Source: Tricholoma matsutake
Taxonomy: Eukaryota > Basidiomycota > Agaricomycetes > Agaricales > Tricholomataceae
Direction of reading: 5' to 3'
Assembly (NCBI GenBank): GCA_026075535.2
Contig: AP026545.1
Coordinates: 4,774,001 to 4,838,000 of the forward strand
DNA: 64,000 nucleotides
Shown: positions 20,775 through 32,177 of the stretch, piece by piece
How positions within the stretch are numbered: position 1 is the stretch's first letter
Layout: the number at the start of each line of letters is the position of its first letter
Position numbers and translations under genes: made by a program
Notes under the pieces: model-generated
What the model was told of the DNA's origin: nothing
Databases searched by the model: none
What the model saw: only the letters and a program-made list of their open reading frames with translations

Positions 20775-21020
20775 GTCGCCTCCCCCTCCCCTGCATTTTA
20801 TGTGGGGAGGGTTTTTTTATACTTTTAATTATTTAATAGTATTGCGCCTCCCCCTCCCCCTCCCCCTCCCCCATTTTGCTTGGGGAGGGTTTTTTTTTCT
20901 TTATGTTTTTACCTCGCCCCTCGCGCCAAATGCGAGGGCTTTTTATATATATAAATAACATAGTTTATGTATTTAATCACATCATCTCCACTCCCTCGCA
21001 TTCAATGCGAGAGATGTGGT
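20775..21020. repeat. Cluster of G/C stem-loops followed by T runs
   Basis: CTCCCC...GGGGAGG stems at about 20785-20812 and 20848-20890, GCCCTCGC/GCGAGGGC-like at about 20918-20940, and CCCTCGCATTCAATGCGAGAG at about 20992-21012. A (CTCCCC)n tract spans about 20848-20872. The first three stems end in T runs and look like Pol III-type or rho-independent-type terminators, but in this setting they are just repeat structure. Confidence 0.55.
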
Positions 21021-21116
21021 TAATTAAAAAACTTTGCCCTTGATTACTGAGAGAAAAAAGAGTTATGAGTCTGAGTGTCATAAATAAACCTTATATTACC
21101 AACTAATAATTCTCCT

Positions 21117-21210
21117 GTGGCTCAACTGGTTGAGCACACTCGCTTGGTTTGTCATGTGACCACTTTATGGTGAGGCCTTGAGTTCAATCCCTGCTTTGCA
21201 CAACTTTATT
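21117..21210 (+). repeat. tRNA-like (SINE-like) segment near the right end of the TIR element
   Basis: TGGCTCAACTGGTTGAGCA gives a perfect 4-bp D-arm stem (GCTC/GAGC) and an A-box match; GAGTTCAATCCCTGC about 45 nt downstream matches a B box. The anticodon and acceptor stems are poor. It is probably tRNA-derived rather than a tRNA gene. It faces inward/outward opposite to the segment at 18815-18900. Confidence 0.45.
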
Positions 21211-21363
21211 TTGTAGGCACTTGGAGAACTTAGGACTCAAAATTTAATTCTCTATTAAACTCTAAGTTGAGCTACCTGGAGTCCCACTGGAATAACTGGA
21301 ATCCGGTCGGAATAACTGGACAAACCGGAGTCCAATCGGAATAGGTGGGGGGGGGAGTGTAAA

Positions 21364-21704
21364 TTACAGGAACCAAGGCCAAAGACGAGAAGAGAAGAGA
21401 TTTGAGAAATGTCACACGTCCCACCCAATTCCGAAGACCTTCGAGAGGTCACACGTCACAAGGCACGAAGAGTAGGTCGTATCAGTACAGTACATTCTGT
21501 ACTCTTACCCCAACCCTCAACTACCTTGACAATTACATGATACCCCTGCCATTCAGGAGGGGGTCAAACGGATCCTGAAAAAAATCCGAGTGGATATGTA
21601 ATGATTTTCCCTGTTCGGCCAGCCAATTCTCACAGACTGTGGGAATGCTTACAAACTCCGCTCATGATGAGTGTTGAGGCCCTTTCGATGACGTACTACA
21701 TCAC
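21364..21704 (+). promoter_or_regulatory. Upstream region of TBCD
   Basis: The TIR element ends 341 bp before the TBCD start codon, so the gene's promoter must lie here or in the element. GTCACACGTC is present twice (21411-21420 and 21448-21457), containing a CACGTC core that could bind a bZIP or bHLH factor. No clear TATA box was seen. The regulatory role is inferred. Confidence 0.35.
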
Positions 21705-24700
21705 ATGTCTGTCTCGCGACTTTCAAGTGAAGAAGTCCTTGAACGCAATGTTTTCTCGTCTTTCGATAAGTATGAAGAGTTCGTGGATGCCCAGAAAGCA
21801 TTCCTTGCCGTCGATCTGTTCGAGGAGCCATCGAGAGAAGACGATCCGAAGGAGGATCGGCTCTTCACGCGACTTTCACTTATCGTGCGTCTCTTGAAAA
21901 GCCACATACTAATTTTCAACTTCAAACAGCTGGCAATCTATCAGGAACAATCTTACCTGCTAGACCCCTTCCTCGAAGCACTGGTCGTACCGGTGGTGGA
22001 ATGTCTCAAGTCATACGCAAAAAGATCTACCGCCGATCGAAGTCAACCAGGCTCTCCAGTCAGGGTTGGGCGAATGACTCGTCTGCTGTACAGTTTCGTG
22101 AAATGCCGTGGATATAAGACCATCAGTCAGTGAAACAACTCAGTCTGCTACTCAGCACTGTGATAAAAAAAATTAGTTAGATTTTTCCCTCATGAGATCG
22201 CAGATCTATCGATTGCATTGGACTTCTTGCTTTTACCTGACGGTTTAGCACGGGATTCAACACAATGGGCATTGCGATATGTCATTCTTATTTGGCTGGC
22301 CCTTATCTGCATGATCCCTTTCGATCTGGCTCAATTCGATGATCCTGATCGCATAGGTCATACAGCGAATGTGATTGAAACTGTAGCCAAAAGCTATCTC
22401 GGAAAAGCAGGCATGGAACGAGATGGGGCTTCTCTTTTGTTATCTCGTCTGCTTATGAGGTGCGGCATGTTTCCTTGCTGAGATTACCCTCACTAAATTC
22501 TCGTAGGAAAGATACAAGTTCGCGGTTTCATCCTTTTCTAGAGTGGTCAAAGGGTCAACTAGAAGGTGATGCCGACGTCGTCAAGGTCGGTCAAATTATC
22601 CTTTTGCACCGGATTACGCCTTAGTCTTTTGCACAGTGCATTGGACTTCTTCAAGTCCTGTGTGAGATAGTGAAATCAGCGCCAGCTGAGCAGGTCCAGA
22701 AAGAGGCCGTCCAGCTTTTCACAGTAATGGACATACTCGAGAAAGTTACCACGTTCAACAATACTGCTATACGTAAATATCAGGCTAAACTTCTCTCGCG
22801 CACTGCCTTGCGCATGCTTCCTGCGAAGCCAAAGGTCAGTTACCGGAAAGGTCAGTACAATTTTATGATATATTTCGGCATCAATTACGATGTGTGATGT
22901 AGCCCGTATCTTAAGTGGCGATGAGGCCGCTCCAGATGTTCTCGCACAAGCAGAAATTGAGGTTCCAGAAGAAGTTGAAACCGTTCTAGAACAGCTTTTC
23001 GGTCTTTTGCAAGATAGAGTTGGTCATATGAATCATTATCCACAACATAGCAACTGACTTTTCGATAGGATACCGTCGTGAGGTATTCGGCCGCCAAGGG
23101 TGTAGCTCGTATATCCGAGCGTCTTCCGACTGATTTTGCCGATCAAGTTCTTGACACAGTTATGGGCTTATTTGCCATTCACTCAGTCGCTGCTGCTAGC
23201 ATGTATGATCTTCCTGCTATCGCGGAAAGTCCCTGGCATGGGGCGTGTTTAGCAACCGCAGAAATGGCGCGTCGAGGGGTGGTCCCACCGCATAAACTCC
23301 AGGAACTGATTGAGTGGCTATCAAAGGTGCAGAAAATAGCTAATTATTTTTTTGGCAATCCTAATTCCTATTGCTCTGAAGGCGCTATATTTTGATTTAC
23401 GGAAGGGTGCTCATTCCATTGGATCAAACGTCCGTGACGCCGCAGCATATGCCCTGTGGGCGCTTGCCAGAACTCAGCAGCCTTCCACTTTGGTCGCGCA
23501 TTCTGGAAATCTTTCTCGACGGCTGGCGACAGCTGCACTTTATGATCGCGAGATACACGTTCGTCGTGCAGCCAGCGCTGCGTTCCAGGAACATGTCGGG
23601 AGGAATGTCAGCGATGTGCTCTCTATCTGCATCTATTCTTATGTTAAGGCTGCAAAATTCTCAGAATTTGTTTCCTCATGGAATAGACGTTCTCGGAAAG
23701 ACAGATTTCTACGCGGTGAGTGTACGGAGAAATGCTTTCCTTACCGCTGCACCTCAAGTGGCAAAGTATGTTCTTATCATGTTGATGCTCATTGTCCTGA
23801 TCCTCAACGAAAGACATGCTGAATATCGCACATCTTTACTGAATCACGTCTTAAACGTGGTTTCACGACACTGGGACCAGACAATGAGGGAACTTGGTTC
23901 ACAATCAGTCCGTCTGATTTGTCTCGTGAACCTTCCTGCGCTTGGTCCTGAAGCATGTTCCAAAGCAGTATGCACAAGTTATTGTCTTTTCATTGCAAAC
24001 TCTGACCTCTTAATAGATAAAGCTTTTGGACTCCTTTGACGTTGCTGATTTACATGGCGGTTTGTTAGCGTTATGCGAAATTGCCTCTGCGTATCGTGAT
24101 TTCGGGGATGCTGATCAGCTCGAAGATCGAATGCGTGACGTAATTTTTTTTCATCGCACCATTTATGCTGGCTAACGCGGGTGCCCTTCAGATATTCAAA
24201 CAACTGTCTCGCATCCCTACAGATGTCATACTTGGGCAGAGGAATGCCATTGTCACTGCAGTCGCATGCCGCTTGATATCTATAACATTGACCTTGGCTG
24301 AGATAAATCTCGGGTCGGAGTCATCAGTTCCAAAGTGGAGAGAAATTGTCGATCATGGTTTGAAGCATAGAGATACGATAGTACAAGAAGCAGCAGCTGA
24401 TGCCATGTCTTCGTTCAGCACGCTTGTGGATTGTGCACCTATTGTTGCCAGATAAGTCCATCCTGTTTAAGTCACTTCCAGACGCTTATCTCGCAGTCGA
24501 AAATCACATTGATCCGAGAGCTCAAAATCAGTTCACCTGCAACACAACAGAGTTTTGGAACGCTAGTTGGTGCCCTCGATTACGATGCCCATCCGAATTG
24601 CCTTCCACAGGTACTTGAAAGTCTTCTGGATTGTGTGAAGCCTTCTGTAAGTTTTTGTATGCATCCGAGACCCTTCACATTTATCTTTGCAGTCCCCGAT

Positions 24701-26223
24701 GAAATCAAACGCTGAGGCTCGTCGTAATTGCTATATGGCACTACCCACCATTCTAGCTTCCACAATTGGTCGTCTCACCCATCGTATGTTGAGATGCAAG
24801 AGCATTGGCATGAGTAATTGATCTATCTCTAGATATGTCCCCCGAAATTGTCAACTCCCTCCACTCCGCCCTTCTTCTTGGGCTAGAAGACTATTCAGTC
24901 GATGAACGAGGAGACGTTGGCTCTTGGATCCGACTCGCTTGCATTCGCGGGTTAACACAATTTTCTATATTGTTGATGTCCAACGCGGCGTCCATCCACA
25001 ACTTTGGTGTTTACTTTCCGCCTTCAAAGTATCACCAGACCGTCGCTGGGATACTCAAGCAGGGTATTGAGAGGTTCGATAATGTCCGGCAAGAAGCTGG
25101 CGAGTGTTTCATGCGGCTGCTCAACCTCCCATTACCCGACGTCCGTAATAGCCAAGATTGGTGCATGCCTGGTGTACCTTTGCTAAAGGAGTTGTTTCGA
25201 AGGTATGTTACATTTATTTCTTCCAATCGGCAATGACTGGTGAAACTCCAATCAGCGACGCAGAAGCAGTTGGTTGGAATGATGGAAAGTGGCTGTTTCC
25301 AAAAGCCGTTCATTTGTTGGAAGTACCAGAATATCGTAAGCATGTCCTTACGGGCCTAATTCTCAGCCTGTGCAGTAAAACGGACAGCACTGTGAGTTTG
25401 GATAATTGACTTCTTAAGCGTGAACACCCAATCCCCTGTAGCAACGGCCCGTGGCAGCCAGCCTTGTAGCATATGTCCGTTCGCTTCCAGCTTCTGCGGA
25501 TCAGACTGTGTACGATGTCAATTCCCTTGTAGAGGATCTCGTCGACAAAGTCAAGTCCCACATCACATCCAACTCAGTTGTGGTTCCCATCTTACAAACC
25601 TTCAACGTGCTGTTAGAAGGAGACGCTCTCAGCCGACTCTCTGACAACACTCGTGGGATCACGAGGCCAGTGTTCTCAAGAGTCACCTCATGCATTATCT
25701 AATTTTGTCATACAGTTTACAGCAACTACTTTCGATCGTGACAAGGAATGTTGCTCGGCTGAAGAGCATTCCAAGGATGCTCCAGTCCATGAAGATGTAT
25801 GTCCCCGTCCACTGCCTGTCGGATTTACCTCCCATGACCTGATGTATCGCATTAGTGTCGTGCAACTTCTTCCCTTCTCACCGCTGTTCACCATTTGTGT
25901 GCGGATCCTGGTAGAATTCCTAGCTCACGAGTTTCCCAGCGTAACTACCTCTCACCTTCATCGTACTTCTGCGTCACTCAGTTTGTTTCTAGATTCGGAG
26001 AGATACCGCTGAATACCTATATATCGCATTGCAAGGTATGGACGTGGGACGAGTTACAGATGAGGTGGAAGATATTTTATTGGAGACCGAGTGGTATGTT
26101 ATTTCCGCTCTTGCGCTCTTGTGTTAGTTTGACTCCCTCGTTCTGGTCAGGTCTTCAAACGACCTAAACGTAGCAAAGGAAGCATCAGAACGTATAATGA
26201 CGTTCCTTGTTGAAACAGAATGA
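21705..26223 (+). CDS. Tubulin-folding cofactor D (TBCD), 20 exons
   Basis: A beta-tubulin chaperone of the cofactor D family, a HEAT/ARM-repeat protein that takes beta-tubulin in the cytosol and works with cofactors C and E to form alpha/beta dimers. Exons: 21705-22125, 22177-22459, 22507-22585, 22637-22850, 22903-23018, 23069-23326, 23382-23606, 23665-23765, 23814-23967, 24017-24139, 24192-24443, 24497-24646, 24693-24783, 24833-25202, 25256-25391, 25442-25665, 25716-25796, 25856-25940, 25993-26093, 26151-26223. They total 3537 nt (1178 codons plus stop), close to family length, and keep frame throughout. Diagnostic blocks: YKTIIRFFPHEIADL across intron 1, DTVVRYSAAKGVARI after intron 5, and GAHSIGSNVRDAAAYALWA in exon 7. 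Introns are 46-58 nt, GT-AG except intron 16 (25666-25715), which fits best as GC-AG. No frameshift or stop was found. Family assignment is from remembered motifs; exon borders are by frame and homology, not RNA. Confidence 0.93.
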
Positions 26224-26408
26224 GGATTCATTTGATACCACGTTCTTAACTCAGCAGTGACCCGATCCAGTGCAGCCGTGGGAACATTACGGCCGGGACA
26301 ATTCATCCTTGTTTCCGAAAATTTTTGACCATAACCAAACCATAACTAACTTTTTCTCCACGACTTTCCACCCTCCAGCGGAAGGTACGTTTCTGGAGTG
26401 GTGTGATG

Positions 26409-28110
26409 TCAACTTGATATCAGTGCACCAAAATCAAAGTGGATGATAATGGGCCACAGGGGCACAGTATGACCATTTCTAACGGCGACCATAGAATTGG
26501 TTAACAAATATAAGGAGTATGGTTCACATCGACAGCACGAGACATTTTCACAGTACATTATCATGAAAAAGCTACAAAAGCACGTAGGGTGGCATGCGCT
26601 AGCTTCGCATTGACGCATTCATCGGAGTGCTTCCACACTGAACGCTATTGACCCAGCACTTTATTCGCAACACGTGATTCTCGGGAAACGCCGTGGCTAG
26701 CGAATTTTTGGTGTAGTGAGCGTGTCACGTGACTTACTTTCATAATACAATTTCCACAAGCATTACAAGTTGGAATAAGTTCAAAACTATGTTTGGTTCA
26801 CCTCGAGAGTGGAAAAATCAGACTCCAAACCATTTGTGAGGTGCGGTCTCGCATCTCAACAAAAACATGTGAATTTGGTCATATTTGTACTTTGATTTAT
26901 TTTCAATGGGAAATCTTCTGCAAGCCAATTCCTCAACAACCATGCTACATTTTGGCATGAATCTGTAGTCTATCTTATGCTACTTGCTGAGCTCTAGAGT
27001 TCCACTCAATTTATCTATTTTTTGGTTGACATCTGTGAAAGTTAAGGTTGACCCTGCCAATAATGTGTGTGCAATCAATATCTCAAGAGCTATTGCTCAG
27101 AAAAATGAGCTGAGAGTTGTACAGTGTCAAGTGTAATAATATATGTTATTGCTCCAAATGCCAAAAATTGAGTTAATAAGCCCAGTGACCTTGTGGTGGC
27201 TGAATGCTGCATTGAATTGGTATTGTCATCAAGCTACTGGCCACAAGGGCTCATTTTTTGCATAGAAAGCCTTTACATGCATTACACTGTGCCACTCTTA
27301 GTTCATTTTTCCAACCATTAGTTCTTGAGATATTGCTTGCACACCCATTATTGGCAGGGTCAACCTTAACTTTCACAGATGTCAACCAAAGAATAGATAA
27401 ATTGAGTGGAACTCTAGAGCTCAGCAAGCAGTATAAGATAGACTACAGATTCATGCCAAAATGTGGCATGGTTGTTGAGGAATTGGCTTGCAGAAGATTT
27501 CCCCTTGAAAATAAATCAAAGTACAAATATGACCAAATTCACATGTTTTTGTTGAGATGCGAGACCGCACCTCACAAATGGTTTGGAGTCTGATTTTTCC
27601 ACTCTCGAGGTGAACCAAACATAGTTTTGAACTTATTCCAACTTGTAATGCTTGTGGAAATTGTATTATGAAAGTAAGTTACGTGACACGCTCACTCTAG
27701 TGCACACCAAAAATTCGCTACAGTCTAGCCACGGCGTCTCCCGAGAATCACGTGTTGCGAAGAAAGTGCTGGGTCAATAGCGTTCAGTGTGCTTCCACCC
27801 AAAGAAGGGAAGATGCTGTATATGGCGAGAGTGGATCTAATCTTGACGTATGGGTGTGAGGTGGTACTGGATATTGATGAAACATTGGTGCAAGAGCTGA
27901 CAGATGTACACCATCTCTACATCCGATGTTTGCTTGCTGTCGGGTCTCACTCCACGATTGCCACTTTGTTTACAGAGACAGGGTTCATGCGCAGTTAGCA
28001 ATCACTTATCTCATTACTGCAACTGCCACACTGCCATTACGCATATGCAGCTCTGCAGGAATCCAAGACCCTCCTGCAAGGTGGTTGTCCCTCATAGATA
28101 GAGGGGACTT
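26409..28110 (+). pseudogene. Non-LTR retrotransposon (LINE) remnant, C-terminal to the RT
   Basis: Decayed frames flank a foldback insertion. To the left (about 26550-26636) are words like HYHEKATKARRVACASF and RIDAFIGVL; to the right (27789 on) PPKEGKMLYMARVDLILTYGCEV continues, followed after a frameshift near 27990 by LITATATLPLRICSSAGIQ. Removing the insert and one 10-bp duplicate joins IGVL to PPKEGK in frame. I place this in the region after the reverse transcriptase of Agaricomycete LINEs from memory of the motif MARVDP/GCEV; the RT itself is absent. Confidence 0.65.
26637..27788. mobile_element. Foldback (MULE-type) element with ~550-bp inverted arms
   Basis: 1152 bp made almost wholly of two inverted arms: ACTGAACGCTATTGACCC at the left and its complement GGGTCAATAGCGTTCAGT at the right, with the likeness running to a centre near 27190-27240. 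Flanks are a perfect 10-bp duplicate gtgcttccac (26627-26636 and 27789-27798). Long arms and a 9-11-bp TSD suit Mutator-like elements. The arms differ by a few short indels (the right arm has an extra ~5 bp near 27720). No transposase inside. Confidence 0.88.
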
Positions 28111-28234
28111 GGATTGGGCCATCCAACATCTGCTGTCTCTGGGTCTGCATAACGTGCACACAGAAGACATGAATTGTGAACAGCTGGAGAATTTGAAGAG
28201 CTCATTGCAGGATGCATGTGATCAGGTCCTTCAG

Positions 28235-28690
28235 AATGTCATCAAAACTTCCCCAAAATGTATGCTGCTACTATTCCTGGCGCTGGATTTGAAAGTGGGT
28301 AAGTGTTTGAAACTCAATATTAAACCTTGTTCCCGCAGGTTCTGGACCTCAGGACTTTCGGGATCAGTGCCCACAGTATGCATTAGTATGCCTATGAATT
28401 TTATTTGAAGGAAGTCCATAAAGCTTTGGTGAAACTACAGGAATGGTAAGTGAAAATACTCCTGATTGGGAGAAATTGGTATCTGGACTATCTCTACACT
28501 GCTCGATAAGGGGAGTTTTTTTATATTCATGATCCTTATGTAGAATACAAGCTCTCTGCAAATTCCTGGGGCCACCCACCGACTGTGGCATGCTGGACAG
28601 CGAGTTTGAAAGGAGTGTGACAGATATTGCTAATCGAATTGCTATCTACAGTTATTTGTTTACTGATAGCTTGCCTGATGGATAGTGATT
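28235..28690 (+). pseudogene. Coding-like scrap with a possible intron, unrecognised
   Basis: Reading frames near 28340-28445 (PQDFRDQCPQYALVCL, then YLKEVHKALVKLQEW) and 28545-28685 (IQALCKFLGPPTD, FERSVTDIANRIAIYSYLF) could be exons around an intron that starts GTAAGT at about 28447. I do not recognise the protein. It may continue the LINE remnant or be a separate gene scrap. Confidence 0.3.
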
Positions 28691-28915
28691 AGGGAGTGAC
28701 TGATGTGACTGGTTTTTTTCAAACACCCACCTTTTGCAACTCGTGATGCTGGCAGGGTGCTGCCCACTATATATCTAAACATTTTTTACATAGATGGATA
28801 TAGGAGAACCATATGTACCTCCCAAAAGATCCCGAGGCCAAAATTCATGGGGAAGCACAATTCTGAGACGAGTTTTCAAAAATTTCAAACACCTACCCAA
28901 TGATAGTATGCACTT
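28691..28915. other. No feature seen
   Basis: AT-rich sequence with no open frame of note, repeat unit or RNA signal that I could support. Confidence 0.5.
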
Positions 28916-29420
28916 GATACGCATCTACCCTTCCAATTGGACGATAGGGACCTCCCTTCTAGTATAAGTACTGCAACTTGTAGTAGGGATGTCCTTAGTT
29001 TAGATCTAGGCAATCTACAGCCTTAACTTGCAAGCTCATTTGAAACTACTAAGGAATCCCCTTAGTACGTGAACTCACTTGAAACCACTAAGGAAGCCCC
29101 TTAGTGCATAAACCCAGACAACTCTACGCAGAAGCCCTGCTAGAGGAAGATCACCTTCTTCAAAGAAACTCCACATCTGTAGCTTGTTTACGACACTATG
29201 CGAGGGGTAGAAGTCATCATGCTGTTGATTGTCAAACAATTTATCACACATTACCTGAACACCTCCAGGTAAATTGACTGAAGACAACATCAATGCTGCG
29301 TCTTGTCTTGAGTTGGCATGTCGGATGCTCCGAGTAAGACTAGTACCAAACGACTCAACAAGGAAGCACCTTGTTGGATGACATCAACTAGATCGAGTAG
29401 TTGAGGCTTTGCCCTTAACA
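28916..29420 (-). repeat. F-type LTR fragment, reversed
   Basis: Matches the reverse complement of the first two thirds of the F LTR (TGTTAAGGGC at the 29420 edge; TCTAGGCAATC and GAGGTCCCTATCGTCC words inside). It carries an indel near 29040-29100 with the aaggaagccccttagt word doubled. The inner part of the LTR is missing. Confidence 0.8.
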
Positions 29421-29499
29421 CCTCCAATCCCTGTAATATGTAGTATAATTTTAACTTTGGGTTTCCCTTTGCTAGAGGCTGAGTGACGTTGCCCTTATA
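29421..29499 (+). repeat. D-type LTR fragment (terminal 79 bp)
   Basis: Reads like the last 80 bp of the long-form D LTR (ccaatccctg, attttaacttt, then GCCCTTATA) and abuts the F-type LTR edge on the left and a Helitron scrap on the right. An 8-bp-scale difference (gagtgacgtt) lies near the end. Confidence 0.75.
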
Positions 29500-29940
29500 C
29501 TAGCAGTTTCTCATCAATGACAAGATCCATGTAAAAAGGGTTGTTGGTTTTCAGCCACTGCAATGCCTGAAAAACCAAATGATGCCATACTACAAGATAA
29601 GCAGCAAATGGGTGGTCACCAGCCACACACTTCACAAAGTCAATTTTGAGCACCTGATGAAGCACCTCAGGGGCTACTGGTAGCACTGTTGTGATGAAGT
29701 ACTCCACTCTGTCTGGAAACAGTTGTGTGTCGAGGAAGTACCCTGGTGACCCATTCTGGGCTGGCTGTACAGTCGCCCAGTGCACTACATGAAAATGTGT
29801 TGTGACAAGCAGGCATTCCAAGAATGTCAGGACTTCTAGCTGAGGAGGGACCATGCACATCATGAGCTGTTTTGGAAGCACAAGCTGGGGCAAGCTTTCA
29901 AAGTCCATCCGAGTATGACATTCAATGCAGACATCAGTAC
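29500..29940 (-). pseudogene. Helitron Rep N-terminal scrap
   Basis: A minus-strand frame of 137 codons (29908-29495) contains VFQALQWLKTNNPFYMDLVID, which matches in layout the VLDALVWLRENNPLYTNIKIS segment of the Helitron at 60383-62483. It is cut at the 29500 edge by the LTR fragment. No HUH motif or helicase. Confidence 0.6.
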
Positions 29941-29962
29941 CTTGGTCTCCAATCTATGCAGC

Positions 29963-31140
29963 TAGTGTTTTAAGGTTCGGTTCAGTCTGGTTTTTCGACC
30001 TCTAAGAGGGTTAACTGGTCTAGACCAGCACCCTAATTCAGTTAGACTGTGACCAGTTTAGACCAGTTTCAACCAGTTTTTGAGTCTACATAAATTATAT
30101 TACATAGTAAATAAAATTATTTACATTCACACCCTGCGAGCAGATGCTCGCAGCGGTGGGGTGTAGCTAGAGAATGAACAAATGAAAATGAAAATGAGAA
30201 CCGAACAAAAAAAAAAGCTGCACCCTCTCATACTTGTAGTGAGGGTGTGTGTTAAGAACTGATCCTAGAGGGTTCATCGGAATCTGATCGGACACTGTGG
30301 GTGTTATTTATGGAAGGTTGTCGGGTTGTTGCAGATTCGGCGGGGAGGGGAAACAGAAAGGACTTGGCTTCAGCTTGTAAGAAGCTGTGCCCTTCACCTC
30401 GTCCAGTGTTCTAATTTCAAGTTGGAGGTTTGGAGGTAGGGACGGGAAAGTGCGGGTAAATGCAGAAAGGAGTACGGAGGGACTTAGGTTAAGTTCAGAT
30501 GAGGTTAGAACTTCAGAGGGAGACTGGAGGTCGAGTCGAACAGAGTTCAGACTCTTAGAGAACTGGGGTTTGGAGGTTTTTGATTGGCAGATTAAAATCG
30601 AGTCTATGTCGATATACGAACTGAGGAATACAAGGTGAAACTAACTAAGCTTAAATACTGTAGTCCAGAATAATGCGGAACAGGAACGAAGACTGCGGCA
30701 GTGTCTCGACTGCATAGATAAATTATCTAGCGGGAGCCGCACAGGAATCCGTAGTCAAATTTGCAATAGAGATGGCAGCCTTGGGAAGGCAGCCATGGAT
30801 GCTGTACAAGGCGGCCTGGTGCACAGCAGTGTGGGCAGTGCAAGGCAGCCAGGAACAAAATCGGGAGGCATAGACAAAAGTCATGTTCGATGTGCAGGAA
30901 AGAGTCGGATGGATGTGGGTTCCAATTGGGTGAGGAACAGTTCTTGACAGTGTGGGTTCTGGTGTTCTTGCTGCTGTCATTGGCCATCCCTGCTGTTCGT
31001 TTTCCCTGCTGTTAGTCATCACCATCATTTGTTGTCCTGGCTGTTTGTTGTCCCAGCCATTTGCTATCATTTCACCCTCCCATTCACCCTGCGAGCAGGG
31101 GCTCGCAGCGGTGGCTCAGGACAGAGTGCCGGGGTTGGGC
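29963..31140 (+). repeat. Interspersed repeat R1 with hAT-like end, split by a solo LTR
   Basis: It starts TAGTGTTTTAAGGTTCGG, like the hAT-type ends at 18947, and runs through a palindrome at 30134-30153 to 30249; after the LTR it goes on from 30955. The same order of words is found at 62484 onward (TAGTGTTTTAAGGTCCGG, palindrome at 62707-62726, gggtctggtattc, ctgctgttcg). A second palindrome lies at 31089-31108. No coding frame. Confidence 0.7.
30250..30949 (-). repeat. Solo A-type LTR with 5-bp target duplication
   Basis: 700 bp, reverse complement of 2904-3602. TGTTAAGAAC at 30250 and GTTCTTGACA at 30949, flanked by perfect gtgtg (30245-30249 and 30950-30954). The uninterrupted copy of the surrounding repeat at about 62805 serves as the empty site. 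It shows element A has been active elsewhere in this genome and that LTR-LTR recombination removed the inside. Confidence 0.93.
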
Positions 31141-32177
31141 ATGGGGTGTCGTTATAGCATATGTTAAACCTAAGAACAAAGAGAAAACCATTAGTTAGTT
31201 AAAAGAAAAGAAAAGGAAGAAACTCACCTAGGGCCAGAACAACAATGAATGTTCTGTCATTCCTTGTCCATCATTTGTTGCCCCTTGTTGTTCCTTGTCC
31301 TTGTCATTTGTCATTCTTCATCCCCCTTTGTCATCCCCATTGATAGGTCCACTAGCCAGTACAAGCTCTGAAATCGATTTCACAGATTCACAGATAGCCA
31401 ATGCACAGCCACAAGCATTTCACATCCATTTTTGGCATCTTTTGAACCTTTTTTGACTATTTTGCAAGCTTCCAATCAAATTTCGGACATTTCGAAGATT
31501 TCGCATTTTTAGTTTCTACTTTGCACACTTCAGCATGGACCCCAACACTTCGCATGCCTCCCATCACTTACCCTTTACATAATCGACTTTGACGAACCAC
31601 ATTTCGGCTATATTCATGCAGCACACATCACCTCGAGGCGCATCACGATGTTTTGCGATATCTTTGTGATATCTGCAATATTTAGCCAATTCTAGAACAA
31701 AAGGACAGTCTATATTTCGATTTATTGTCTCCCACACTCCCTAGACTCATGGTTATTGTTTCATATCAGTGATCACTTCATCCCTGAAGTCCATATGTTT
31801 TCTTTTGCCTCATGTTCTCCACATGCCCACTATTGCCTTTTTGGTACTATCTCTTTTTAACCTACAAAACCTTGTATTATCCACAATGAATAACAAGGGA
31901 AGCACTCCCCAAGTATAGTATTAGTAGTGGAGAGCTAAAAACTCTCTTCTCATTGTTTGAGTCACAAGTTTTAGTCCGAAAATTCTTCGGATTTTGTCGA
32001 AACTCATTCATCCTCATTTTGCCTCTCGATATTATTGTCATCCTCTCATATTCATTGTCGCTCACCTCTTGCATTGTTTATCAACCTTTCCATCACTCAC
32101 CAATATCTTCGCAGTCCATTTTGCAATCCCCAAAAATATTGCAACATCTCGAAAAATATTGCAACACCTCAAAACTA
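31141..32177. other. No gene seen; AT-rich sequence
   Basis: 31200-31340 repeats cattccttgtc/tcatttgttg words and continues the R1-like composition. 31341-32177 has no open frame with support; 32130-32165 repeats aaaaatattgcaaca twice. It ends at the 8-bp duplicate ctttgcac (32178-32185). Confidence 0.5.

Larger units (their letters stand above)
18545..21363. mobile_element. Non-autonomous element with ~50-bp terminal inverted repeats
   Basis: The left end reads TTTACACTCCCCCACCTATTC and the right end, reversed, TTTACACTCC then a longer C run then ACCTATTCCG; the likeness goes on for about 50 bp (TTTGTCCAG, GGAATT-like words). No protein is recognisable inside the 2.8 kb. It holds two tRNA-like stretches near the two ends, a nested hAT-type MITE, minisatellite and GC-rich hairpins. 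The TSD is unclear (gtac on the left, ttac on the right). Ends of the CACTN type are known in CMC-type transposons, but that assignment is a guess. Confidence 0.6.

Noticed and set aside
19887..20836. Overlapping long frames on both strands in the GC-rich tract
   Set aside because: Cys/Pro/His/Trp-rich translations in all frames come from composition and palindromic repeats, without codon structure.
21117..21210. A working tRNA gene
   Set aside because: A and B boxes are present but the acceptor stem and anticodon arm do not pair well; kept only as tRNA-like.
18520..21390. gaaccaagg on both sides of the TIR element as its TSD
   Set aside because: The two copies are 10 and 5 bp away from the ends, not adjacent, so probably chance.
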